Assembly: GCA_014523665.1 (NCBI GenBank)
Contig: JAATVR010000110.1
Location: 1-10,763, forward strand
Length of the DNA stretch: 10,763 bases
Origin: Nitrososphaerales archaeon TH526
GTDB taxonomy: Archaea > Thermoproteota > Nitrososphaeria > Nitrososphaerales > Nitrososphaeraceae
Direction of reading: 5' to 3'
Numbering within the stretch: position 1 is the stretch's first letter; each line of letters begins with the position of its first letter. The position numbers and the translations under genes were made by a program. The notes under the pieces were generated by a model. The model had not been told where the DNA came from. It saw only the letters and a list, made by a program, of their open reading frames with translations, and ran no database searches. Positions 1 through 4,853 of this stretch are shown one piece after another.

Positions 1-74
1 GGACAACCAGTAGAATCTATAGCCGGCGTATTGTAAGCACGCACCTGAATGGCGACTCTGGTTTTGGAAATCAT
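1..74 (-). CDS. 5' end of an unidentified leftward gene (partial)
   Basis: Reading leftward from an ATG at 74 there is an uninterrupted frame of 24 codons that runs off the window edge; it begins MISKTRVAIQVRAYNT. I do not recognise the family from so short a piece. Support for it being real: the start is preceded by a purine-rich GAGG a few bases upstream and by an AATAAAAG TATA-like box at 99-92, about 25 bases from the ATG, which suits a leaderless archaeal start. It diverges from atpF, which has the same box on the other strand. The competing plus-strand frame that enters the window ends at base 36 after 11 codons and cannot be judged. Confidence 0.4.
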   Translation of the reverse strand, partial: MISKTRVAIQVRAYNTPAIDSTGC

Positions 75-91
75 ATTTCCTCAATCTTGGG

Positions 92-147
92 CTTTTATTC
101 GCTTTTGATGACCCTTTGAAATGCTCACCCCACAGAAGGAATAAAAG
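92..147. promoter_or_regulatory. Divergent promoter region with two AATAAAAG boxes
   Basis: The same octamer AATAAAAG occurs on the minus strand at 99-92 and on the plus strand at 140-147. The minus copy sits 25 bases before the ATG at 74; the plus copy sits 38 bases before the TTG of atpF. Both are acceptable but weak matches to an archaeal TATA box, which would place start sites near 72 and 170. This is inferred from spacing alone. Confidence 0.35.
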
Positions 148-177
148 GGGACCTTGGCAGAGTCTTTTTGATCAAAG

Positions 178-474
178 TTGCGAGTGGTTGCTGTAGGTAG
201 CAGGGTCTTTATTACCAGCTTTCAGTTGGCAGGCGTGGAAGGCGTGAAAGCGAATTCTGCTGAAGATGTATTGAACGAGATCGGCAAAATTAGTAATAGC
301 GATGATGTTGGACTGATTCTTGTTAGCGATGACTACGGGAAGCAGATTCGATACCAGTTAACTGAATTGCGATCTAAAAAGCCCATTCCACTAGTATTTG
401 AGCTTCCGTCACCTGGAAGCTCCAAAGAAACCGTCGATTACCGCGCTTTACTCAAACAGATTCTTGGCGTATGA
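178..474 (+). CDS. atpF: A/V-type ATP synthase subunit F
   Basis: A 98-residue protein with the size and pattern of the archaeal A-type ATP synthase F subunit, a small central-stalk protein that couples the catalytic A3B3 head to the membrane rotor. Recognisable stretches are the N-terminal MRVVAVGSR strand, the FQLAGVEGV segment (about 16-24), the GLILVSDDYGKQIR strand-helix (about 45-58) and the C-terminal proline-rich LVFELPSPGSS followed by VDYRALLKQILGV. The frame is closed by TGA at 169-171, so the start must be TTG at 178 or GTG at 184; no Shine-Dalgarno site is present. Other ATPase subunits are not in the window: the upstream gene points the other way, and only a 21-codon ORF follows before trmI converges. 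F is therefore separated from, or at the end of, the usual cluster. Confidence 0.85.
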   Translation: MRVVAVGSRVFITSFQLAGVEGVKANSAEDVLNEIGKISNSDDVGLILVSDDYGKQIRYQLTELRSKKPIPLVFELPSPGSSKETVDYRALLKQILGV

Positions 475-536
475 CGGGAATTTTAGACTTGCGTTCCTAC
501 GTATCTATTGCAAAACGCGCTGCTTGCACCCTATAG
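471..536 (+). CDS. 21-codon ORF coupled to atpF by ATGA overlap
   Basis: The atpF stop TGA (472-474) overlaps an ATG at 471-473, the ATGA arrangement typical of translationally coupled genes in operons. The frame that starts there encodes 21 residues beginning MTGILDLRSYVSIAKRAA and ends at TAG 534-536, inside the last codons of the convergent trmI. The peptide is helix-compatible and basic but matches no family I know. It could be a real micropeptide, the surviving N-terminus of a downstream ATPase-cluster gene lost by rearrangement, or chance. I favour remnant or chance, with low confidence. Confidence 0.3.
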   Translation: MTGILDLRSYVSIAKRAACTL

Positions 537-1295
537 TGCTTTCCTTCCAAAAATGAGGTAGGTTGTATGACCAATCATCCTCATCGCTGGACGTGTTTTT
601 CCTTCTCTGGCTTCGATGTTCCGTATCATCAACTCTGTGGAATCAATGAATACAAACCCGAACTCGGTTAGTGTCGAGGACATTTTTTCTAATTGATTCA
701 TCGTAGGGCATATCGCTACGAGGGTTCCACTTGGTCTCAGCGATTCATACGTTTTCTCGATCATTGTCCAGGGGTCTCCAATATCAACGACTACTATATC
801 TACCTCACCATAGTTTGCCTCATGGAACCGTGTATGATCATGAAACGTGACAAATTCAGACAGATTTGCCTTTTTGATGTTTTTCTTGGCAATTGCGCTA
901 AATTTTGGATTTACGTCAAACGTATATACGTGTCCAGTAGGTCTAATTATACTCGCTATGTAAGTCGTTAATCCTCCGCTGCCGGTACCAACTTCTAGAA
1001 CCCGTGAACCATTTGTGAGTCCACTTCGTATCCCGATATACGCCAGATCCTTAGGGTACACAATCTGAGTTAGTCTTTCTGATTTCATCACAAAATCGTA
1101 TATTAATGGTTTTAGTAAAATGACTTTCTTTCCTTTAGAAGACAAAAGATGGGAACCAAAGGTCGAGCCTACTGCTTCTCCTATATCGAGCACGCCTAGA
1201 TGGGTGTGGAACTTCTTTCCAGTGGTTGCCTCTACCAACCAAGTTTTTTGAGGAGAGTGGTAAAGAAGTACATACGCTCCTTCTTCAATAATCAT
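531..1295 (-). CDS. trmI: tRNA (adenine-N1)-methyltransferase, TrmI family
   Basis: A 254-residue class I SAM-dependent methyltransferase of the TrmI family, which makes m1A in the T-loop of tRNA (position 58, in some archaea also 57). The small N-terminal beta domain (about 1-60) carries the HTHLG element at 30-34; the family signature QIVYPKDLAYI lies at 77-87. SAM motif I is EVGTGSGGLT (101-110), an acidic loop FDVNP (126-130) should bind the SAM ribose, and the catalytic-loop motif is DIGDPW (171-176), where many family members have DLPDPW. The C-terminal NIEAREGKTRPAMRMIGHT (226-244) is the usual tRNA-binding and tetramer end. Length is normal. No Shine-Dalgarno site; a TATA-like element at 1326-1318 suggests a leaderless transcript. 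It converges on atpF. Confidence 0.9.
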   Translation of the reverse strand: MIIEEGAYVLLYHSPQKTWLVEATTGKKFHTHLGVLDIGEAVGSTFGSHLLSSKGKKVILLKPLIYDFVMKSERLTQIVYPKDLAYIGIRSGLTNGSRVLEVGTGSGGLTTYIASIIRPTGHVYTFDVNPKFSAIAKKNIKKANLSEFVTFHDHTRFHEANYGEVDIVVVDIGDPWTMIEKTYESLRPSGTLVAICPTMNQLEKMSSTLTEFGFVFIDSTELMIRNIEAREGKTRPAMRMIGHTTYLIFGRKAL

Positions 1296-1317
1296 GAATT
1301 AATCATCTTGTACCGAT

Positions 1318-1326
1318 GATAAAAAT
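1318..1326 (-). promoter_or_regulatory. TATA-like box of trmI
   Basis: On the minus strand the sequence ATTTTTATC is centred about 27 bases before the trmI ATG, the spacing expected when transcription starts at or next to the first codon. No ribosome binding site lies between. A second AT-rich stretch, GATATATAT near 1372-1380, is an alternative that would give a leader of about 50 bases. Confidence 0.4.
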
Positions 1327-1440
1327 TAACCTCATGCTCTGATCTATGTTACCAGTCTGTTAGTCAGTAGGGATATATATTAGTGGAGGAATATTCATCG
1401 AATTCGTTTGGATTGCATGCTGACGCGGGTAAAATGTATT

Positions 1441-1532
1441 AAAAAAGTCGCTTCAAGGATTCTACGAATCACCTCATTCGATTCACGCATTGGAGTACAA
1501 GGTAGAAAATCCAAATTTCAATACAGCGACTT
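1441..1532 (-). ncRNA. Candidate structured RNA with T6 tail
   Basis: Two nested inverted repeats define a long folded element. The outer stem pairs 1445-1452 with 1525-1532 (AAGTCGCT/AGCGACTT, 8 bp, perfect). The inner stem pairs 1457-1465 with 1502-1512 (GGATTCTAC against GTAG-AA-AATCC, 9 bp with a two-base bulge). An apical hairpin GAATC/GATTC pairs 1466-1470 with 1480-1484. Read on the minus strand the outer stem is followed by six T residues (1446-1441), like an archaeal termination signal, and a TTAAATTG box at 1560-1553 lies about 25 bases before the 5' end of the stem. This suggests a stand-alone RNA of about 90 nt. It may instead be the 3' end of a transcript from the small ORF upstream. 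It lacks tRNA hallmarks (no T-loop) and I could not fit it to C/D-box or H/ACA guide RNA. Confidence 0.4.
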
Positions 1533-1552
1533 CTTTGTCGAAGTGCAAGATA

Positions 1553-1560
1553 CAATTTAA
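1553..1560 (-). promoter_or_regulatory. TATA-like box before the structured RNA
   Basis: TTAAATTG on the minus strand is centred about 25 bases upstream of base 1532, where the outer stem of the structured RNA begins. The fit of spacing is the only evidence. Confidence 0.3.
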
Positions 1561-1746
1561 TTAGCTGCCCCTTGTGGATACTAACTTTTTTTGTAGATCC
1601 TGAAAGTGTCCGAAATGAGGATTGACGATAATTGTCAGTGGGCAACATTCATTTTCGTCTGGAACTCTTCTTGAAATAGGTTGAATGTCAGTGAATGTAA
1701 ATCTGTGAGGTACTTTGGGCGAAAAGTCAATAATATCGGGCTTCAT
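1561..1746 (-). CDS. Small hypothetical protein, uncertain
   Basis: A 61-codon minus-strand frame diverges from queC with only nine bases between the two start codons. The product is soluble-looking, begins MKPDIIDFSPKVPHRFTF and contains adjacent cysteines (ENECCP, about 32-37). I do not recognise a family. In favour: balanced third-position base use, no low-complexity sequence, and no competing plus-strand gene in the interval. Against: no Shine-Dalgarno site, no TATA box in the expected place inside queC, and the queC TATA box lies within it. It could be a shadow over the queC promoter region. If transcribed, the structured RNA at 1532-1441 would be its 3' end. Confidence 0.3.
   Translation of the reverse strand: MKPDIIDFSPKVPHRFTFTDIQPISRRVPDENECCPLTIIVNPHFGHFQDLQKKLVSTRGS
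1729..1737 (+). promoter_or_regulatory. TATA-like box of queC
   Basis: AATAATATC begins 27 bases before the queC ATG, the distance for a leaderless transcript. The identical nonamer precedes folE at nearly the same distance (2529-2537). Confidence 0.45.
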
Positions 1747-1755
1747 ATTTAGGGC

Positions 1756-2463
1756 ATGATCTCAAAGAAGGCTGTCTGCATACTTAGCGGTGGATTAGAT
1801 TCTGTGGTTTCGGCATTCTACGTTAGGCAAGTTTTGAATCTTGCGCCATATACAATTACTTTTCGTTATGGTCAAAGGTCGACAGAGGAGATGAGAAGAG
1901 CACGGTTTTTTTCTACGTTATTAGGATCTGAAGTCCATAAGGAGGTTGATATAGGTTTCATGAAAGATCTTTACGGCAATGAAAATAACCTGACTGGAGA
2001 TAACACAATTATTCCAGAAAAATTTCAGCAGTCAATAGTTGTTCCACACAGAAACTCAATTTTCTTGACGATAAGCGCAGCGTGGGCTGCTAGTCTCAAT
2101 ATTGGTGTTTTGGTATATGGAGCACATGCTGACGACCAGAATTATCCTGATTGCCGACCAAAATTCGTAAGCTCTCTTGCAGACATGTTGTACGAATCTG
2201 ACTTTGACGCCATAAACCTTGGTTTACGAGAGCGAATTGAGATCTGGTGTCCCGCGAAAGAGAACTTCCACAAGAATGAACTGGTCAAGATTGGGTACGA
2301 TCTTCTAGGGGATAAGATATTCGATACCTGGAGCTGTTATTCAGATGAATCACGAAATAGTCTAAACGAACCAGTACACTGTGGCGCGTGTGAATCATGT
2401 ATCAATCGAATATCAAGTTTTAGCGAAGCAAATATCCAAGATAGAACAATATATGCTAAGTGA
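1756..2463 (+). CDS. queC: 7-cyano-7-deazaguanine (preQ0) synthase QueC
   Basis: A 235-residue QueC, the ATP-dependent enzyme that converts 7-carboxy-7-deazaguanine and ammonia into preQ0. In archaea preQ0 is inserted at tRNA position 15 and converted to archaeosine. The PP-loop that binds ATP is SGGLDS (11-16). Family motifs follow: VPHRNSIFL (96-104), GAHADDQNYPDCRP (122-135, substrate side) and a C-terminal zinc site of Cys194 (in TWSC), Cys209, Cys212 and Cys215 (HCGACESC). Length and residue set are complete, so the enzyme should be active. Folate-type GTP cyclohydrolase, the enzyme that starts the same pathway, is encoded next (folE, 91 bases on). QueD and QueE, the intervening steps, are not in the window. 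The start is the first ATG before the PP-loop and is probably leaderless. Confidence 0.95.
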   Translation: MISKKAVCILSGGLDSVVSAFYVRQVLNLAPYTITFRYGQRSTEEMRRARFFSTLLGSEVHKEVDIGFMKDLYGNENNLTGDNTIIPEKFQQSIVVPHRNSIFLTISAAWAASLNIGVLVYGAHADDQNYPDCRPKFVSSLADMLYESDFDAINLGLRERIEIWCPAKENFHKNELVKIGYDLLGDKIFDTWSCYSDESRNSLNEPVHCGACESCINRISSFSEANIQDRTIYAK

Positions 2464-2484
2464 ACCCTCATTTCAACTTGCCTC

Positions 2485-2502
2485 TCTCCATTGTTTTGGA
2501 GA
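2485..2502 (+). terminator. Hairpin in the queC-folE gap
   Basis: TCTCCA (2485-2490) and TGGAGA (2497-2502) form a perfect 6-bp stem with a TTGTTT loop, 21 bases after the queC stop. It could end or stabilise the queC transcript. There is no T-run behind it, so termination is only a possibility; the separate folE TATA box agrees with two transcription units. Confidence 0.25.
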
Positions 2503-2528
2503 TTGAATAGTTCTATTAAGAGAGTAAG

Positions 2529-2537
2529 AATAATATC
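2529..2537 (+). promoter_or_regulatory. TATA-like box of folE
   Basis: AATAATATC, identical to the box before queC, begins 29 bases before the ATG at 2558 and 26 before the GTG at 2555. It suggests folE has its own, possibly leaderless, transcript. Confidence 0.45.
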
Positions 2538-2554
2538 TGAACAAATGTGTACTG

Positions 2555-3169
2555 GTGATGGAGTCCTATAGTAAGATATTGTTACAGGAAAAGGAGAAGG
2601 GTAGAACCTTAAACAAAAAGAAAATTGAAAAAATTCTAAGAAAACTATTGATAGAGTTGGGTGAAAATCCCGACAGAGAAGGTCTGATCGGAACGCCAAG
2701 AAGAATGGCAGAAGCGTTTGAGGAGATATTTGCCGGTTACACAATGAGCTCCGGACTCGATGTGAGTTTCTCTGAAGAAACCGATGCCATAATTGCCAAA
2801 GATATTCAATTCTACAGTATGTGTGAGCATCATATGCTCCCCTTTTATGGCAAGGTTCACATTGCCTATCTACCGGAAGGAAAAGTATTTGGCATATCCA
2901 AACTAACCCGTCTCGTAGAAAAGTATTCGCGTAGGATGCAGATCCAGGAGAGGTTAACAAAGCAGATTGCGGACGAGATAACCAAAATGGGAGTTAAAGG
3001 GGTCGTCGTCATAGCTGAGGGCGAACACCTGTGCATGAAAATGAGAGGAGTCAGAAATCACAGCCTAGTTGTTACAATGGCACATCGAGGTTTAATGGAG
3101 CAAAGAGAGCTCAGAGAAAATATTCTCGCACTCATTTCCAATTCAAAGCCAGGCTTAAGATCTTTCTAA
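2555..3169 (+). CDS. folE: GTP cyclohydrolase I, FolE type
   Basis: A 204-residue GTP cyclohydrolase I (or 203 if translation starts at the adjacent ATG 2558). It opens the imidazole ring of GTP and yields 7,8-dihydroneopterin triphosphate, used for preQ0/archaeosine and for folate-like or other pterin cofactors. Diagnostic features are TPRRMAEAFEEIFAGY (47-62), the zinc motif CEHH with Cys90 and His93, the second signature ISKLTRLVEKYSRRMQIQER (about 114-133), and EGEHLCMKMRG (155-165) with the third zinc ligand Cys160. Many archaea use the unrelated-in-sequence MptA/FolE2 type, so this classical type is a useful lineage marker. The C-terminal MAHRGLMEQRELRENIL is a variant of the usual ending. 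It follows queC by 91 bases, has its own TATA box and is followed by a T6 run. Confidence 0.95.
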   Translation: MMESYSKILLQEKEKGRTLNKKKIEKILRKLLIELGENPDREGLIGTPRRMAEAFEEIFAGYTMSSGLDVSFSEETDAIIAKDIQFYSMCEHHMLPFYGKVHIAYLPEGKVFGISKLTRLVEKYSRRMQIQERLTKQIADEITKMGVKGVVVIAEGEHLCMKMRGVRNHSLVVTMAHRGLMEQRELRENILALISNSKPGLRSF

Positions 3170-3185
3170 ACAGGAAAGCAGTGTA

Positions 3186-3191
3186 TTTTTT
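3186..3191 (+). terminator. Oligo-T stretch after folE
   Basis: Six T residues begin 16 bases after the folE stop and precede the promoter of the next gene. Archaeal RNA polymerase can terminate on such runs without a hairpin. Confidence 0.35.
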
Positions 3192-3208
3192 CCAATAGTC
3201 ACAAAGGC

Positions 3209-3216
3209 TTATAAAA
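3209..3216 (+). promoter_or_regulatory. TATA box of the zinc-ribbon gene
   Basis: TTATAAAA, preceded by a purine-rich AAAGGC that could serve as the TFB recognition element, lies 34 bases before the ATG at 3243. Transcription should start near 3237, giving a leader of only a few bases. Confidence 0.6.
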
Positions 3217-3242
3217 AAGAGTATTTTCTATAGGTAAGAAGA

Positions 3243-3512
3243 ATGGCAGGCACTATTTTTCGAGTCCAATCTCACAAATTCAGCCAGGATAATATTCAAA
3301 CTACCTTGGTTTGTTCTAAATGTGACCAAGTTTTCTCAAAGGATTTCTTATTAGACTTGGAAGGTCAGACAATCGAATTCAAATGTCCTGTCTGCGGTAC
3401 AGCAGGTGAAACAGATCTGCCGTATAAGAGTGCAGAGGAGCGAGAAGAGCTTGATGAAGATATTGAAGACATTGAAGAAGAAGGAGAGGAAGAATTTGAA
3501 GAAGAGTATTAG
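3243..3512 (+). CDS. Small zinc-ribbon protein with acidic C-terminal tail
   Basis: An 89-residue protein of two parts. Residues 20-56 carry two CxxC pairs (Cys24/Cys27 in CSKC and Cys48/Cys51 in CPVCG), 20 residues apart, as in a zinc ribbon. The tail is strongly acidic: 18 of the last 25 residues are Asp or Glu. There is no signal peptide or membrane segment, so it should be cytoplasmic. I do not recognise a characterised family. Zinc ribbons of this build often bind nucleic acid or transcription machinery, and an acidic tail often contacts basic protein surfaces, but no function is demonstrated. It has its own TATA box, so it is probably transcribed separately from folE. The start is the only ATG before the first CxxC. 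Confidence 0.75.
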   Translation: MAGTIFRVQSHKFSQDNIQTTLVCSKCDQVFSKDFLLDLEGQTIEFKCPVCGTAGETDLPYKSAEEREELDEDIEDIEEEGEEEFEEEY

Positions 3513-3559
3513 AACGCGAAGATGAGATCATCTAAGTCGGCTTTTCAAATATCATGGGA

Positions 3560-3568
3560 TTTAATAAT
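3560..3568 (+). promoter_or_regulatory. TATA-like box of the SIS-domain gene
   Basis: TTTAATAAT begins 37 bases before the ATG at 3597 and predicts a start site about ten bases before the codon. No ribosome binding site is seen. Confidence 0.4.
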
Positions 3569-3596
3569 TTCTTGATCTTACAGGTTACATCTTACC

Positions 3597-4544
3597 ATGC
3601 CTGGGTGGATTAGCCAGTATAGGAAAGATGTATATTCTCAGGTAAAATATCTCCAAGGACTTCGCCTTCCTAAATCCGGGTGTATTAGGAGTGGGCTGTT
3701 TGTTGGTTCAGGTGACTCGTACACTTGCGCTCTGCTAATGGAATACCTTTCCAAGCACACAATGCTTGCCTATTATCCTTCTGATTTACTCCATTGTCCA
3801 CAAATGCTATCTGACCATGAAATTTTCTTCATATCCGCCTCAGGTAGGACTCGTTCAAACATTGAGGCTGCCAAGATTGCTCGTAAATTTGAGATTAAAA
3901 CGACTGCTGTTACTGCTCGCTCTAAAAGTGCTCTAGGAGAGGCATGTAGTAATACAATCAATCTGGATTATTTGCATCACGGTCAATCGTCAAATACTGG
4001 TATTCTGGAATTCACCGCTACGGTGATAACATGTATGGCGTTGATAGGAATAAACATCAACTTGAACAGCTTAGATAGAATAATGAATGATGCTCGTAGC
4101 CAGGTCAATCTGTATGGTGTCGACTTGACAAGAAGACCACCGTCGATCCTATTTCTTGGAGGCGGGATATCATATCCGCTCGCAAGCTATGGGGCATTCA
4201 AAATGCATGAACTTTTTGGATTTAGGTCGTTTGGATACCTTCTTGATGACTACTATCATTCACCTATTTTTAGCTTGAAAAAGTCGGACTGTGTCTTCGT
4301 TCTCGACCACAGTAATGTAAAAAACTCAATGTCTGCGAATTTTCATAACCAATTGAAAAAAATACATAATCGATCCTATTATTTTCAGCCAAAGGTACGC
4401 CAATCCCTCTTTGAACAGATCCTATTTTCCATATTCGTTGTTCAGATCCTCAGCCTCACTATTGCAGAAAATTTGGAAATAGACAAGCCCTACTATCTAT
4501 CAAATAAAAAGATACTCAAATTGAGTTCGAGTCTTATCTATTGA
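3597..4544 (+). CDS. SIS-domain sugar-phosphate isomerase, GlmS isomerase-like
   Basis: A 315-residue protein with two SIS lobes arranged as in the isomerase half of glucosamine-6-phosphate synthase, without a glutaminase domain. Lobe 1 has FVGSGDSY (35-42) and the sugar-phosphate loop SASGRTRSN (80-88). Lobe 2 has FLGGGISYPLASYGAFKMHE (186-205) and DDYYHSPIF (217-225), matching the GlmS stretches around its catalytic helix and its HGP loop. By this alignment the GlmS catalytic Lys, Glu and His (E. coli 485, 488, 504, from memory) correspond to Lys202, Glu205 and His221, while Glu481 corresponds to Tyr198. The C-terminal EIDKPYYLSNKK resembles the GlmS tail bearing the essential lysine. It is therefore probably an active sugar-phosphate isomerase or deaminase using free ammonia; the substrate is unknown. 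The ORF ends 309 bases before tbp. Confidence 0.75.
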   Translation: MPGWISQYRKDVYSQVKYLQGLRLPKSGCIRSGLFVGSGDSYTCALLMEYLSKHTMLAYYPSDLLHCPQMLSDHEIFFISASGRTRSNIEAAKIARKFEIKTTAVTARSKSALGEACSNTINLDYLHHGQSSNTGILEFTATVITCMALIGININLNSLDRIMNDARSQVNLYGVDLTRRPPSILFLGGGISYPLASYGAFKMHELFGFRSFGYLLDDYYHSPIFSLKKSDCVFVLDHSNVKNSMSANFHNQLKKIHNRSYYFQPKVRQSLFEQILFSIFVVQILSLTIAENLEIDKPYYLSNKKILKLSSSLIY

Positions 4545-4547
4545 TAG
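4497..4547 (+). repeat. Inverted repeat spanning the SIS-gene stop
   Basis: CTATCAA (4497-4503) and TTGATAG (4541-4547) are perfect 7-base complements around the stop codon, and between them ACTCAA/TTGAGT (4514-4526) forms a tight inner inverted repeat. It could be a 3' end structure; no T-run follows. Much of it is coding, so chance is possible. Confidence 0.25.
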
Positions 4548-4816
4548 TGAGAAGCTCTTAATCATTGTTATTACGACCGATGCTTTTAGAACAATGTAAA
4601 GGAGCAGGAAAATATCTACTTTAACTAAATGTTGAATCACCATTGACATGTGATCGCCAGATTGAGATTTGTTCTAGTTCCAGTAAGTCAGTTGATTATT
4701 TCATATCCAAACTCCGTAAACGACAGTTCACAATAGTCCCCGCATTATGCACCAAATATTCTGGAAAATGATTCAGTCATCATTCACCAAAACCTGGCGA
4801 AATCTCAATGTAAACA
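4545..4816. other. Intergenic region upstream of tbp
   Basis: No credible gene on either strand. It holds a 7-base inverted repeat CATTGTT/AACAATG (4563-4569 and 4590-4596), a small hairpin ATCAC/GTGAT around 4637-4655, and a 6-bp hairpin AATGAT/ATCATT near 4777-4794. The minus strand of the last contains ATGATGA, a match to a C box, but no properly spaced D box follows. I see no tRNA. The region is likely an extended regulatory or spacer region of tbp. Confidence 0.4.
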
Positions 4817-4826
4817 GTATATATAG
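4817..4826 (+). promoter_or_regulatory. TATA box of tbp
   Basis: GTATATATAG is the strongest TATA element in this interval and begins 37 bases before the tbp ATG, predicting a start site near 4846. Confidence 0.6.
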
Positions 4827-4830
4827 TTCT

Positions 4831-4842
4831 CCTTTATAAAGG
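4831..4842 (+). promoter_or_regulatory. Perfect 12-bp palindrome with TATA core, possible tbp operator
   Basis: CCTTTATAAAGG is a perfect dyad lying between the TATA box and the ATG of tbp. Its core TTTATAAA is a near-ideal archaeal TATA sequence but is only 14 bases from the start codon, too close to drive a normal start. It could be a second TBP binding site through which TBP limits its own synthesis, or a site for another dimeric regulator. This is inference from position and symmetry. Confidence 0.4.
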
Positions 4843-4853
4843 CTGAATAGGGT

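Noticed and set aside
1445..1532. tRNA-like element: 7-8 bp closing stem spanning 88 bases
   Set aside because: No T-loop TTCRA in the right position on either strand, no D-loop GG, and no anticodon arm; the internal stems do not form a cloverleaf.
2337..2960. Long minus-strand frame of 207 codons opposite folE
   Set aside because: It covers the antisense of clearly conserved folE and queC codons, and its product is cysteine-, serine- and leucine-rich without any family pattern; a shadow.
4520..4547. TTCGAGTC resembling a tRNA T-loop
   Set aside because: It lies within the coding end of the SIS-domain gene and its flanks do not pair as a T-stem or acceptor stem.
4692..4796. Possible C/D-box small RNA on the minus strand (ATGATGA near 4787-4793)
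   Set aside because: The C box is exact, but CTGA follows directly or only about 90 bases later and no internal C'/D' pair fits.
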